A DNA stretch of 38,115 nucleotides from Pseudothermotoga sp. (GCA_003510135.1 DOKY01000019.1:76037-114151); one strand, 5' to 3'; counted from the stretch's first letter, positions 1-7,863 are shown. Notes: generated by a model not told the origin, from the sequence alone. Translations and numbers: made by a program.

Positions 1-368
1 TGTGTCCAAAAGGGTGTGAGATAGAACTGTACGGGGATGCCTCAAATCCTGTCTTCAGAGGTTATAGTTGTGAGAGAGGGCTTGAATTTGCGAAAGGAGA
101 CATCGTCAATCCGAAGAGGGTTCTATGCACAACCGTTCTGACCAGCAGTTCAAGGCTTCTTCCAGTTAGGACGGACAGGGAAATCCCGTTGGAGTCTTTC
201 CAGAAGGTCATGCAGGCAGTAAAGCAACTCGTCGTTGAAAGGCCCGTACGCCGTGGGGAAGTGATTGTGAGAAACATCGAAAACACGAACGCCAATCTCA
301 TTTCCAGTACAACCTCGTACAATCTTGCTGGGGGGAGGACGAATGTCGAGGCTCGTCTTAAGCGTTGA
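1..368 (+). CDS. DUF1667 protein, C-terminal part (partial at window start)
   Basis: The open frame enters at base 3 and ends in TGA at 366-368. It begins with CPKGCEIEL, followed by SCERG and the segment NPKRVLCTTV; these are the signatures of the small DUF1667 (COG3862) proteins, whose N-terminal cysteines suggest a metal or Fe-S site. Only about 121 residues are visible and the true start lies outside. In other bacteria this family commonly follows GlpA-like FAD dehydrogenase genes in glycerol operons, so a GlpA/GlpB-like gene may lie just upstream (inference). It overlaps the kinase start by 26 bases, indicating translational coupling. Confidence 0.85.
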   Translation, partial: CPKGCEIELYGDASNPVFRGYSCERGLEFAKGDIVNPKRVLCTTVLTSSSRLLPVRTDREIPLESFQKVMQAVKQLVVERPVRRGEVIVRNIENTNANLISSTTSYNLAGGRTNVEARLKR

Positions 369-1899
369 CTGTGGCACGCAGAGTTTGAAGGCTCTCGCGT
401 TCGATGAAGCCGGAAATCTCGTCGACATGTGCAAGGTGGAGTATCCTCAAACCTACGTCTCACCCAGGCCCGGTTGGGCGGAACAGGACTTGAAAGTCTA
501 CGAAACATCGCTTTCGAAGGCCTGCAGAACGCTCTTCGAGAAGGGCAGGGTGAAACCGGAAGAGATACTGGCGATCAGCGTGACGAGCCAGCGAGACACG
601 TGCGTGTTCTTGGCAAAAGATGGGAAGCCGTTGAAAAAGGCTATCTTGTGGCTCGATCAGAGGATGGCCCGGTACGATGTCAGGCTTCCTCTGCACTTTC
701 GAATCGGTTTCAAGATCGTGGGTATGGACAGGGCCGCGATGATCTCAGCGAAGAAGTGCAAGGCGAACTGGGTGAGACAGAACGAGCCAGAGATCTGGGA
801 TCAAACCCACAAGTTCCTGCTCCTTTCTGGCTGGTTCAACTATCTCCTGACCGGAAAGTTCGTCGATTCGATCGCGAGCCAGATAGGTCACATCCCCTTC
901 AACTACAAGAAGCAGACCTGGGCAGATCCAAAGAAGGACTTTCATCCGTACCTTTTCCCAATAGACAGAGACAAACTTCCAGAACTCGTTCCACCGGGAA
1001 CGATCGTGGGTGCTCTGACGAGCGAGGCTTCGAAACTCACCGGTTTGAAGGAAGGAACACCGGTGATCGCGTCCGGTTCGGACAAAGGTTGCGAAACGTT
1101 GGGCGCCGGGTGCGTCGAAGAATCCATGGCTTGCGCCAGTCTGGGTACGACCACCACGTTGCAGATAACGAGCGAGAAATACCTCGAGCCGATCAAATTC
1201 ATGCCCTCCTATCCAGCGGTGATCGCGGGCAAGTTCAACCCGGAGGTTGAGATATTCAGAGGTTTCTGGATGGTGACGTGGTTCAAGGAACAGTTCGCCG
1301 CGGTTGAATCTCAGATCGCACGCGAACGAAACGTTTCGACAGAAGAGGTCCTCGAAGAACTGCTGCTTCAGACCGAACCCGGTAGCTTCGGTTTGGTTCT
1401 GCAACCCTACTGGGGTGCTGGACTGAAACAGCCCGAGGCGCGCGGCGCCATTGTGGGTTTCGGAGATGTTCACAACCGCGCATACCTTTACAGGGCGATC
1501 ATAGAAGGTCTGGCGTACGCTTTGAAAGACGCGGCAGAGAAAATCGAGAAAGTTTCCAGGATCGCTATACAAAAGGTCGTGGCGACCGGTGGTGGTTCTC
1601 GCTCCAACATGGTCTGCCAGATCCTGAGCGACGTGCTGAACAGAAAGGTTTTGAGAACGCACGTGTACGAGGCCGCGGGTTTGGGCTCTGCGATCGTCAG
1701 TTTCGTCGGACTGGGTTTTTACAAAAGCTTCAAAGAAGCAGTTCAAAGGATGGTCAGATATGTTCACGAGTGCGATCCAAACACAGAGAGGGCTTCTCTG
1801 TATCGAGAGCTGTATCGGAGAGTCTACAAAAGACTCTATCCAAGGCTTAGACCTCTCTACAGGGCGATGCAGAGGATAACGAACTATCCAGAGATGTGA
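343..1899 (+). CDS. FGGY-family carbohydrate kinase
   Basis: A 518-residue sugar or polyol kinase that would phosphorylate a substrate with ATP in the cytoplasm. The N-terminal ATP-binding lobe starts LVLSVDCGTQSLKALAFD. The middle carries SGSDKGCETLGAG, where the Asp is the expected catalytic base, then ASLGTTTT. The C-terminal lobe has ATGGGSRSN and the AAGLGSA segment. The ATG at 343 was chosen because GGGGGGAGG lies just upstream; an in-frame TTG at 325 would put that purine tract inside the gene. It overlaps the DUF1667 gene and is followed after 10 bases by the flavoprotein gene. The substrate is not clear from sequence; neighbours suggest glycerol, glycerone or a related polyol rather than xylulose. 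Confidence 0.88.
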   Translation: MSRLVLSVDCGTQSLKALAFDEAGNLVDMCKVEYPQTYVSPRPGWAEQDLKVYETSLSKACRTLFEKGRVKPEEILAISVTSQRDTCVFLAKDGKPLKKAILWLDQRMARYDVRLPLHFRIGFKIVGMDRAAMISAKKCKANWVRQNEPEIWDQTHKFLLLSGWFNYLLTGKFVDSIASQIGHIPFNYKKQTWADPKKDFHPYLFPIDRDKLPELVPPGTIVGALTSEASKLTGLKEGTPVIASGSDKGCETLGAGCVEESMACASLGTTTTLQITSEKYLEPIKFMPSYPAVIAGKFNPEVEIFRGFWMVTWFKEQFAAVESQIARERNVSTEEVLEELLLQTEPGSFGLVLQPYWGAGLKQPEARGAIVGFGDVHNRAYLYRAIIEGLAYALKDAAEKIEKVSRIAIQKVVATGGGSRSNMVCQILSDVLNRKVLRTHVYEAAGLGSAIVSFVGLGFYKSFKEAVQRMVRYVHECDPNTERASLYRELYRRVYKRLYPRLRPLYRAMQRITNYPEM

Positions 1900-1909
1900 G
1901 GTGGGATGG

Positions 1910-3613
1910 ATGAGCTGTCCAAAGTGGGTAGAGCAGGTCGCACCGGAAAAGAGTTACAGATCGATCTTTCGTTGGGGTGATCCGAACTACTTCAAGCACC
2001 CGAACGAAAGGCTGTGCAAACTCATGAGACAAATTTTCGAGCTGAGCGAAGAAGATCTCAAAAGTCCTAAGAACACTGGTTTTGAAATCGTGGATGTGGA
2101 GGTCCCGATAAAACTCGAATCGAAACACATAGAAGCGTTTCAGAGAATGGTCGATCCGGAGAACGTCGCGATCGATACCTACAGCAGGATCAAAGCAAGT
2201 TACGGAAAGACCCAGTACGATGTGCTCAGACTCAGACACAAGATCATCGAAAACTTACCGGATCTGGTCGTATACCCAAGGGACAAGCAAGATGTGATCG
2301 AAATCGTGAGATACTGCAATCAACACAAAATCGCTATCTATCCACGCGGTGGAGGTTCTGGTGTGACGAGGGGAACAGAATGTGTTTGTGGTGGCGTGAG
2401 CCTGGATCTAACCAGACACATGAACAAGATCTTGAAGCTCAACGAAACCAACTGCACCGTCACCGTAGAACCCGGTATTTACGGACCAATACTCGAGGAA
2501 AAACTGAACAACGCACCAAAATACTTTGGGGCCAAACATCGCTACACCTGTGGTCATCTGCCACAATCGTTCGAGTATTCTACCGTAGGTGGCTGGGTCG
2601 TGACGCGCGGAGCAGGTCAAAACTCGACGTATTACGGAAAGATAGAAGATCTCGTGGTTTGCCAGGAATACATCACACCCGTGGGGGAGATCAAAACGAA
2701 GGAATATCCACGCGCTGCGATCGGGCCCTCGATCGATCAGATCATGATTGGAAGTGAGGGAACCTTTGGAGTTCTTGTGTCCGTCACGCTGAAAATCTTT
2801 CGCTACACGCCACAGAACGATCAGTACTTCAGCTTTGTTTTCAAAGATTTTCACAGCGCGATCGAGGCGTGCAGGGAGATCATGCAGTCCAACTTCGGTT
2901 TCCCCGCCGTGATGAGGCTCTCAGATCCAGAAGAAACGGACGTTGCCTTCAAACTCTACGGCGTCGAGGGCACCGCGATCGACAGGTTTGTCAGCGCCAT
3001 GGGTTACAAACCGATGGAAAGATGCCTTCTGCTGGGTATCGCACAGGGTGAGGAGCACTTCGCGAAAAATGTGAAGAAGAACATAAAAAAGATCGCAAGG
3101 GCTTACAAGGCGCTTTACACCACAGGTTATGTGGCAAAAGCTTGGGAAAAGGGAAGGTTCACAGATCCATATCTGAGGGATGATCTGAACGACTTTGGAA
3201 TACTCATCGACACGCTCGAGTGCGCGATGGCCTGGGACCAGCTTGAGTACGTTTGGAAAACCGTCAGACAAGTCTGCAAAGCCCGTCCAAAGACGATCGT
3301 CATGAGCCACTGTTCACACTTCTACCCACAGGGTACGAATTTGTACTTCATATTCATAGGCAAGTTCGAAAGCATCCAGGAGTTCGTGGATTATCAAGCT
3401 AAGATCGTAGACAAGATCGTCGAAAGTGGAGCTTCGCTCAGTCATCACCACGGAGTTGGAAAATTGTTTGCACCCTGGTTTGAGAGATGCATCGGGAAAA
3501 ACCAGCTCGACGTCATCAGGGCACTAAAACGCCATTTCGATCCGAATAACATAATGAACCCCGGTGGGACGCTGGCTCTGGATCTGACGGATGTCAATCG
3601 CGTGGTAAAATGA
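1910..3613 (+). CDS. FAD-linked oxidase of the alkyl-DHAP synthase / GlcD family
   Basis: A 567-residue flavoprotein of the VAO/PCMH fold. The FAD-binding half shows PRGGGSGVTRG near residue 144, STVGGWVVTRGAGQNS near 227 and IGSEGTFGVLVSVTLKIF near 280. The C-terminal substrate-binding half has SHCSHFYPQG and the triple-histidine stretch SHHHGVGKLFAPWF near residue 511, ending HFDPNNIMNPGG. The histidine run and overall length match alkyldihydroxyacetonephosphate synthase better than glycolate or lactate oxidase. ATG 1910 was preferred over GTG 1901 because AGGTGGG lies a few bases before it. It sits between a sugar/polyol kinase and a GntR regulator, which argues for a catabolic dehydrogenase role, although ether-lipid synthesis cannot be excluded. 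Confidence 0.85.
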   Translation: MSCPKWVEQVAPEKSYRSIFRWGDPNYFKHPNERLCKLMRQIFELSEEDLKSPKNTGFEIVDVEVPIKLESKHIEAFQRMVDPENVAIDTYSRIKASYGKTQYDVLRLRHKIIENLPDLVVYPRDKQDVIEIVRYCNQHKIAIYPRGGGSGVTRGTECVCGGVSLDLTRHMNKILKLNETNCTVTVEPGIYGPILEEKLNNAPKYFGAKHRYTCGHLPQSFEYSTVGGWVVTRGAGQNSTYYGKIEDLVVCQEYITPVGEIKTKEYPRAAIGPSIDQIMIGSEGTFGVLVSVTLKIFRYTPQNDQYFSFVFKDFHSAIEACREIMQSNFGFPAVMRLSDPEETDVAFKLYGVEGTAIDRFVSAMGYKPMERCLLLGIAQGEEHFAKNVKKNIKKIARAYKALYTTGYVAKAWEKGRFTDPYLRDDLNDFGILIDTLECAMAWDQLEYVWKTVRQVCKARPKTIVMSHCSHFYPQGTNLYFIFIGKFESIQEFVDYQAKIVDKIVESGASLSHHHGVGKLFAPWFERCIGKNQLDVIRALKRHFDPNNIMNPGGTLALDLTDVNRVVK

Positions 3614-3619
3614 ACTCGG

Positions 3620-4345
3620 GTGAAACGTTTGCTCGACAAGAGTAGTGCTGTGCCGCTCTACGCACAACTTGCAGAGAAACTCAAAGAGAAAATACTGAAA
3701 GGCGAATGGAAGGACGGAGAAAAGATCCCTCCGGAATTCGAGCTCATGGAGAAATACGGCGTGAGCAGGGCGACGGTGAGGACCGCCATAGACACGCTCG
3801 TCGCCGAAGGTTTTTTGGTGAAGCGCCACGGCGTTGGCACTTTTGTGAGGAAGTTCAGGCCCACCTTCAGCTTCGAACCGCTCATAAGTCTCAACTATGC
3901 GCTCGAAACCTTTGGCTTTGTCAGCAAGAACGTCGTGTTGAAGAAAGCGTATGTGAAGCTCGATGAAAATCTCTCGTGCGATGCGAGATGGAAGAGCGTT
4001 CAAGAGTGTTTCTTGGTAAAGCGTCTCAGATACGTGGACGAATTCCCCATCGTGGTGGAAGAGTCGTACTTTCATCCAGAAATCGCAAAAGCAATCGAGA
4101 ACGAGGATCTGACCAGATCACTGGCGAAGGTGTTCTTCAACAGTGTGAAAGACATCGAAATCACAAGGATCGAACAGATCATAGAACCGTGCACAAAACA
4201 GGAAGCAAAAAGCCACGTTCAGGGTTTGATCGACACCGACACTTTTCTAAAAATGTCCCGCTGGATTTACATCAAGAATTACACAGAACCGGTTTATTAT
4301 TTGCTTCTGTTCATGCGTAATGACCTGAGCAAGCTGAGAGGATGA
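3620..4345 (+). CDS. GntR-family transcriptional regulator with UTRA domain
   Basis: A 241-residue regulator. Residues about 10-75 form the GntR winged helix: VPLYAQLAEKLKEKILKGEW, KIPPEFELMEKYGVSRATVR, then GFLVKRHGVGTFV. The remaining 165 residues fit a UTRA ligand domain (HutC subfamily), including PIVVEESYFHPE and the closing YYLLLFMRNDL. The start is GTG at 3620, seven bases after the flavoprotein stop; the ribosome-binding site is weak, so translation is probably coupled. Position inside the operon suggests it represses its own operon in response to a sugar or sugar phosphate (inference). Confidence 0.9.
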   Translation: MKRLLDKSSAVPLYAQLAEKLKEKILKGEWKDGEKIPPEFELMEKYGVSRATVRTAIDTLVAEGFLVKRHGVGTFVRKFRPTFSFEPLISLNYALETFGFVSKNVVLKKAYVKLDENLSCDARWKSVQECFLVKRLRYVDEFPIVVEESYFHPEIAKAIENEDLTRSLAKVFFNSVKDIEITRIEQIIEPCTKQEAKSHVQGLIDTDTFLKMSRWIYIKNYTEPVYYLLLFMRNDLSKLRG

Positions 4346-4366
4346 AGGATTCAAGTTGGTGGGGTC

Positions 4367-4960
4367 ATGATGAAACTGTTTTCGTTCGCGAACGATCTTT
4401 ACCATAGAAAGGAAATCTTTCTTGAGGCGTTGATCGAGGCTTTGAAGGAGCGGTTCGATTCGTTCCACATCGAAGAAGAACCGAGCATGGAGAAAGCTCT
4501 GAAAGATAATCCAGACGCGATCGTGATCGCCAAATGGGGTCTGGGCGAGAGTGGAACTTTCTGGCTTGATGAAGAGCTTGTTCAACTTCTGACACGCTGG
4601 CTAGAAGATGGTGGAAAACTCTTCGTGTGGCACTCGGGCCTTGCGAGATATTCCCAATCCCACACCGAACTCGTGGGAGGAAGGTTTATCTTTCACCCAG
4701 AAAGAACGATGGTTAGATATTTCAGTAAAGATGGCTTTTCATTTGAGATCCTCGACGAGCACTACTTTGTTGAGCTGAGAAAGAACGTGGAAGTCTTCCT
4801 CTGGTCCGAGTCGGGTTTCGGTCGATCCACCGCTGGCTGGCGAAAACGTGTAGGGGGTGGAAAGATCCTGGCGTTGACTCCTGCGCACGATGAAGAAGGA
4901 TTGAAAAACGAAGGATTCAAACGCTTGCTTAAGGAAAGTTTAGCCTGGTTACTTGGTTGA
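4367..4960 (+). CDS. ThuA-like (class I glutamine amidotransferase-like fold) protein
   Basis: A 197-residue protein resembling the ThuA / trehalose-utilisation fold. Supporting segments are DGGKLFVWHSGLARY, ELVGGRFIFHPE, the DEHYFV segment near residue 127 and the C-terminal stretch GGGKILALTPAHDEEG followed by the helix FKRLLKESLAWLL. ThuA proteins occur in many sugar operons and have been linked to oxidation of disaccharides, but the chemistry is poorly defined. There are two adjacent ATGs (4367 and 4370) behind a GGTGGGG site; either could be used. It lies 21 bases after the regulator gene and directly before the GH172 relic, so it is part of the same sugar locus. Confidence 0.7.
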   Translation: MMKLFSFANDLYHRKEIFLEALIEALKERFDSFHIEEEPSMEKALKDNPDAIVIAKWGLGESGTFWLDEELVQLLTRWLEDGGKLFVWHSGLARYSQSHTELVGGRFIFHPERTMVRYFSKDGFSFEILDEHYFVELRKNVEVFLWSESGFGRSTAGWRKRVGGGKILALTPAHDEEGLKNEGFKRLLKESLAWLLG

Positions 4961-4982
4961 AGAAATTTGGAAGTGATCATGG

Positions 4983-5395
4983 TGAGAGAACTTTATCAGT
5001 TGCATTTCTGGGCCTGGCATCATTCAGCACATCTGGATCACCATGGATACGAAGGCTTACAGAGACGCCATGCTCCGAATGTACTGGGATACGGTCAGAC
5101 CTTCAACGCACCGTTCAGTGGCTATTCGCTCTGGCGCAGAAGGTTGCGGAAAGTTCAGAAACATGCGATGTACCGCTGGCACATATAGCCCATCAGATTC
5201 AAGCAGAGTCTGAAACTCACCATACAGGCGCTCGGATTGCGGCCCAACGGAAAGCTTCAACCTTTGACAGACGACATCGCATCGGTCGCTTACTGATACC
5301 AAGTCGAACCACACGCACAGTAACTTTGACTTCGATATTGGCGAAGATGCAACTCGGCAGTCACGAGGTTTGGAGGCGAAGACATCCTGAGGAGG
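4983..5395 (+). pseudogene. Decayed GH172 / DUF2961 glycoside hydrolase gene
   Basis: Two separated pieces of a DUF2961 (GH172, difructose-dianhydride-synthase-like) protein can be read in different frames. The first, about 4986-5100, encodes GPGIIQHIWIT and then YRDAMLRMYWD, the N-terminal core of the family. The second, about 5088-5330, encodes GYGQTFNAPFSGYSLW, HAMYRWHI, a TAG stop, PIRFKQSLKLTIQALG and LTDDIASVAY, a TGA where Trp is expected, then YQVEPHA. A further frame change gives a short tail ending near 5390. The family is normally about 350-400 residues, so the middle, with the expected catalytic region, has been deleted. At least two stops and two frame changes show the gene is dead. 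It would have been a sugar hydrolase of this operon. Confidence 0.8.
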
Positions 5396-5402
5396 GATAG
5401 CT

Positions 5403-5738
5403 GTGACGATCAAACATGTGAACGAGGTAGAACCACAAAAACTCATGAACGGAGAGGTTCTAAAAAGGGTCTTCATGAGCAAAGACGAGGTTCCCACATT
5501 CGTCATGAGGTTGTTCACGCTCCAGCCCGGTGCGTCCACACCTTTTCATTCGCATCCCTGGGAACATGAAGTTTTCGTGGTCGAAGGCAGACTGAAAGTT
5601 GTATGCGAGAACGGCGAAACGATCGTTGAAAAAGGACACTTCGTTTACGTACTACCCAACGAGTTGCACCAGTTCATAAACGTTTTCGAAAGCGCGTGCT
5701 CTTTCATATGTGTGGTGCCGAAGGAAGGGGAAGATTGA
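5403..5738 (+). CDS. Single-domain cupin protein
   Basis: A 111-residue small beta-barrel protein. The first cupin motif is FHSHPWEHEVFVVEG, with His, His, Glu and His placed as metal ligands, and the second is GHFVYVLPNELHQF, giving the last His ligand. GTG 5403 lies six bases after GAGGAGGG. Small cupins of this type act as sugar or sugar-acid isomerases, dioxygenases or metal-binding sensors; no specific function can be read here. It ends the sugar/glycerol operon and is downstream of the GH172 relic, so it may process or sense the same carbohydrate. Confidence 0.85.
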   Translation: MTIKHVNEVEPQKLMNGEVLKRVFMSKDEVPTFVMRLFTLQPGASTPFHSHPWEHEVFVVEGRLKVVCENGETIVEKGHFVYVLPNELHQFINVFESACSFICVVPKEGED

Positions 5739-5811
5739 AGCAGGAATCCGACGGCTGTGACAGTGTTGAACAGAAGATTCGAGCTTGTCATTTTGTCTAC
5801 AGTGACCTTTT

Positions 5812-5831
5812 CCCACTACTGAAGTAGTGGG
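5812..5831. repeat. Perfect 8-bp hairpin, right-end type of an IS200/IS605 element
   Basis: CCCACTAC at 5812-5819, a TGAA loop and GTAGTGGG at 5824-5831 form an 8-bp stem. It covers the stop codon of the TnpB-like relic read on the minus strand. Short subterminal hairpins placed at the 3' end of tnpB are typical of IS200/IS605 right ends, where they serve as TnpA recognition structures and as the 3' part of the guide RNA. The identification rests on position and shape; no left end or tnpA was seen. Confidence 0.55.
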
Positions 5832-6030
5832 CTTTCCACTTCAACATTAACATCCCTGTCGCAGTTCCAACCGCATTCGCACTTAATAACTCTATCTGCA
5901 GTGGAATCGTTGTTACTCGCATGGATCTCGATTACCTTGCCTGTCGCGAGAATCTCTTCTCTTGGAAAACGGGATAAGGATATCAGCACATGCTCATTGC
6001 TGAATCGCTTCCCCGTCTCAGAGACTTACC
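5816..6030 (-). pseudogene. C-terminal relic of a TnpB-like protein
   Basis: On the minus strand an open frame without start codon runs from about 6030 to a TAG at 5818-5816. Its last third reads STADRVIKCECGWNCDRDVN. That resembles the second half of the TnpB zinc finger and the RuvC-III segment (CxxCG...DRDxNAA) of IS605-family TnpB proteins. The first CxxC pair and all upstream RuvC motifs are missing, and the sequence before residue 40 of the fragment is not recognisable. It is therefore a 5'-deleted remnant. The assignment is moderate; the adjoining hairpin supports it. Confidence 0.5.
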
Positions 6031-6186
6031 TTAAGGAGTCAGAAGAACTCTTACCGTTTTGTTGGGGATCATGCATTAAACTTAGAAAGTGTGTGAACGG
6101 CGAAAAATTGTTGAGTATGGGCACACTGTAGCAGTTTCACTCGGAGGAACCGATCTTGTCGTTGTTTGATTGACCGAATCTTCCAA

Positions 6187-6192
6187 TATAAT
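6187..6192 (+). promoter_or_regulatory. Promoter -10 element of the zinc-ribbon gene
   Basis: A perfect TATAAT at 6187-6192. Possible -35 hexamers upstream (TTTGAT or TTGATT around 6166-6172) have spacers of only 15-16 bases, so the -35 is uncertain. Transcription starting about seven bases downstream would leave a leader of only about 8 bases before GTG 6207. Confidence 0.55.
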
Positions 6193-6206
6193 ATATCATT
6201 AGGAGA

Positions 6207-6392
6207 GTGAGGCTCACGTATTATCGCTGTCCCAACTGTGGACAACTGTATTATTCGGCGGCAAATCTCAAGGGTGAACAGCTCATCTGTGAACGCTGTG
6301 GCGCGACGATCGCACCCATAACGTACGAAGAGTTCAAGAAGTACATCGGAGAAAAGACGAAGTCTCCGAATGAAAAAGAACAGCGTTGCTGA
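6207..6392 (+). CDS. Small zinc-ribbon protein
   Basis: A 61-residue protein with two CxxC knuckles, YRCPNCGQLYY and LICERCGATI, forming a four-cysteine zinc ribbon, followed by a charged tail ending KEQRC. AGGAG at 6201-6205 almost touches the GTG start, which is unusually close; with the TATAAT at 6187 the mRNA would be nearly leaderless. Zinc ribbons of this size bind nucleic acid or protein partners; no function is claimed. A 48-codon open frame (ATG 6370) overlaps its end in another frame and is not recognisable. Confidence 0.6.
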   Translation: MRLTYYRCPNCGQLYYSAANLKGEQLICERCGATIAPITYEEFKKYIGEKTKSPNEKEQRC

Positions 6393-6895
6393 TTTCGAGG
6401 TGCTTCAACTGGCGAGACGATCAAGCAAGCTTCAGCAGCGTCCTTTCAAATATGGGATCCGGGATAACGTGACTGAAGGTGGGTTCAGTAGCATCTTACC
6501 ACAAAAATCATAACAGGATCAGAAAGAGCGAAGTTCACAGCTCCCTGTGGAAAGATCTTCTTAGCGTGGAGTTTTATACATCGCCTTCTCCAATCCTCTA
6601 AGAGTGGCATCGTTGAGGGTTTAGCCGTACTTCGGGATGGTCGAAGTGAGATATTTTGTCATTATCCCGTGCTCCAGCTGCTCACGTTTGGCTATCGATC
6701 TGTTGCACGGTGTGTGGGAACAAACGATATTTTTTCCAATTAATTCCTCTGGATTCCTCAGCACAGAAATGACTTGATTTGAAAACCTCTCTGGTGTTTT
6801 TTCTTCTCAAAGTCCTGACAACCGTTTGTACAGGAAATATGAACTCATTTGGAATAGATGTTCAATTGAAATCACTTCATTCAGAAAAGTAGTGG
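6393..6895. other. Gene-poor spacer
   Basis: About 500 bases without a convincing gene. The minus strand is open from 6806 to a TAA at 6623-6621 (61 codons, no good start codon or ribosome-binding site at its upper end). It includes NPEELIGKNIVCSHTPCNRS, which looks protein-like but was not matched to a family. On the plus strand the 48-codon frame starting at 6370 reaches to about 6516. Both may be remnants of lost genes. AT-rich sequence toward 6850-6900 leads into the rubrerythrin promoter. Confidence 0.5.
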
Positions 6896-6901
6896 TATAA
6901 T
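6896..6901 (+). promoter_or_regulatory. Promoter -10 element of the rubrerythrin operon
   Basis: A perfect TATAAT at 6896-6901, 35 bases before the GTG start of rubrerythrin. The region 17-18 bases upstream (TCACTT, 6872-6877) is a poor -35, so the promoter may depend on an activator. No PerR-like palindrome was recognised by eye. Confidence 0.6.
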
Positions 6902-6936
6902 TGAGACAAGAAAATTTCATCTTTGGAGGTGGTCGT

Positions 6937-7449
6937 GTGAGAGAGATGACAAAGAAGTTTCTCGAAGATGCCTTCGCGGGAGAGAGCATGGCCCACATGA
7001 AGTATTTGATCTTCGCAGACGAAGCCGAACAGCGCGGATTGAAGAAACTTGCGAACCTGTTCAGAGCCATCGCTTACGCTGAGTTTGTACATGCTCGCAA
7101 TCACTACAGAGAGCTTGGAAAAATCTACAGGGAGATGGAGCAGAACGTTCAACAGTGTATCGACGGTGAAACGTTCGAGGTCAACGAGATGTACCCAGTC
7201 TACAACACGGTCGCACAGTTCCAGTCAGAAAAGGGTGCAGAGAGGAGTACGAAGTTTGCGTGGGAAGCTGAGAAGATCCATGCAGAGATGTACAAGAAGG
7301 CGAAAGAGCTGATCGAGAAGCATGAAGATTACACGGCGACAAAGATCTACATATGCCCGGTCTGCGGACACACTGCGGAGGGTGAACCACCGGAACGATG
7401 CCCGGTCTGTGGTGCGCCGAAAAACTCCTACAGAGAATTTTCCGCGTGA
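6937..7449 (+). CDS. rbr: Rubrerythrin (diiron peroxidase with C-terminal rubredoxin domain)
   Basis: A 170-residue cytoplasmic peroxidase that reduces hydrogen peroxide to water with electrons from rubredoxin. The N-terminal four-helix ferritin-like part has FAGESMAHMKYLIFADEAEQ, AEFVHARNHY and FAWEAEKIHAEMY, which supply the Glu/His diiron ligands. The C-terminal rubredoxin-like domain has YICPVCGH and ERCPVCGAP, a Cys4 iron site. GTG 6937 was chosen because GGAGGTGG (6925-6932) is four bases upstream; ATG 6946 is a less well-spaced alternative. It leads the operon rubrerythrin / superoxide reductase / rubredoxin / regulator, an arrangement known from T. maritima. Confidence 0.95.
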   Translation: MREMTKKFLEDAFAGESMAHMKYLIFADEAEQRGLKKLANLFRAIAYAEFVHARNHYRELGKIYREMEQNVQQCIDGETFEVNEMYPVYNTVAQFQSEKGAERSTKFAWEAEKIHAEMYKKAKELIEKHEDYTATKIYICPVCGHTAEGEPPERCPVCGAPKNSYREFSA

Positions 7450-7461
7450 GGAGGGAAAAGT

Positions 7462-7857
7462 ATGAAACTGGCAGAGTTCATTAAGAGTGAGGATTTCAAG
7501 AAGGAGAAGCACGTGCCGGTGATAGAAGCTCCCGAAAGTGTTAAGAAGAACGAACCGTTCCACATCACAGTGACTGTGGGCAAAGAGATACCACACCCAA
7601 ACACCACAGAACATCACATCAGGTGGATACAAATCTTCTTCCAACCGGATGGAGATCCTTACGTGTACGAAATTGGAAAGTACGAGTTCAACGCGCATGG
7701 AGAGTCCGTCCAGGGACCGAACACCGGTGCGGTTTACACAGAGCCTGCGGTGACGAGCAAACTGAAGCTGAACAGATCTGGAACGCTTCTGGCGCTCTCT
7801 TTCTGCAACATACACGGTCTCTGGGAAAGCAGCAAGAGGATCGAGGTTCAGGAGTGA
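7462..7857 (+). CDS. Superoxide reductase (neelaredoxin type)
   Basis: A 131-residue non-haem iron enzyme that reduces superoxide to hydrogen peroxide, taking electrons from rubredoxin. The iron centre is readable: the EKHVP loop gives Glu15 and His17, IPHPNTTEHH gives His45 and His51, and CNIHGLW gives Cys115 and His118. It lacks the N-terminal desulforedoxin domain, so it is the one-iron class. ATG 7462 follows GGAGGGAAA. It sits between rubrerythrin, which would remove its peroxide product, and rubredoxin, its likely electron donor. Confidence 0.95.
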   Translation: MKLAEFIKSEDFKKEKHVPVIEAPESVKKNEPFHITVTVGKEIPHPNTTEHHIRWIQIFFQPDGDPYVYEIGKYEFNAHGESVQGPNTGAVYTEPAVTSKLKLNRSGTLLALSFCNIHGLWESSKRIEVQE

Positions 7858-7863
7858 GAGAAG

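Noticed and set aside
745..1767. Long open frame on the minus strand opposite the FGGY kinase
   Set aside because: The plus-strand kinase is well conserved throughout; the antisense translation shows no family motifs and no ribosome-binding site, and reflects codon bias.
5901..6131. 76-codon plus-strand open frame
   Set aside because: It has no ribosome-binding site and overlaps the minus-strand TnpB-like relic; its sequence is unlike a known protein.
6370..6516. 48-codon open frame overlapping the end of the zinc-ribbon gene
   Set aside because: No ribosome-binding site or family match; it could be chance and is only mentioned in the spacer description.
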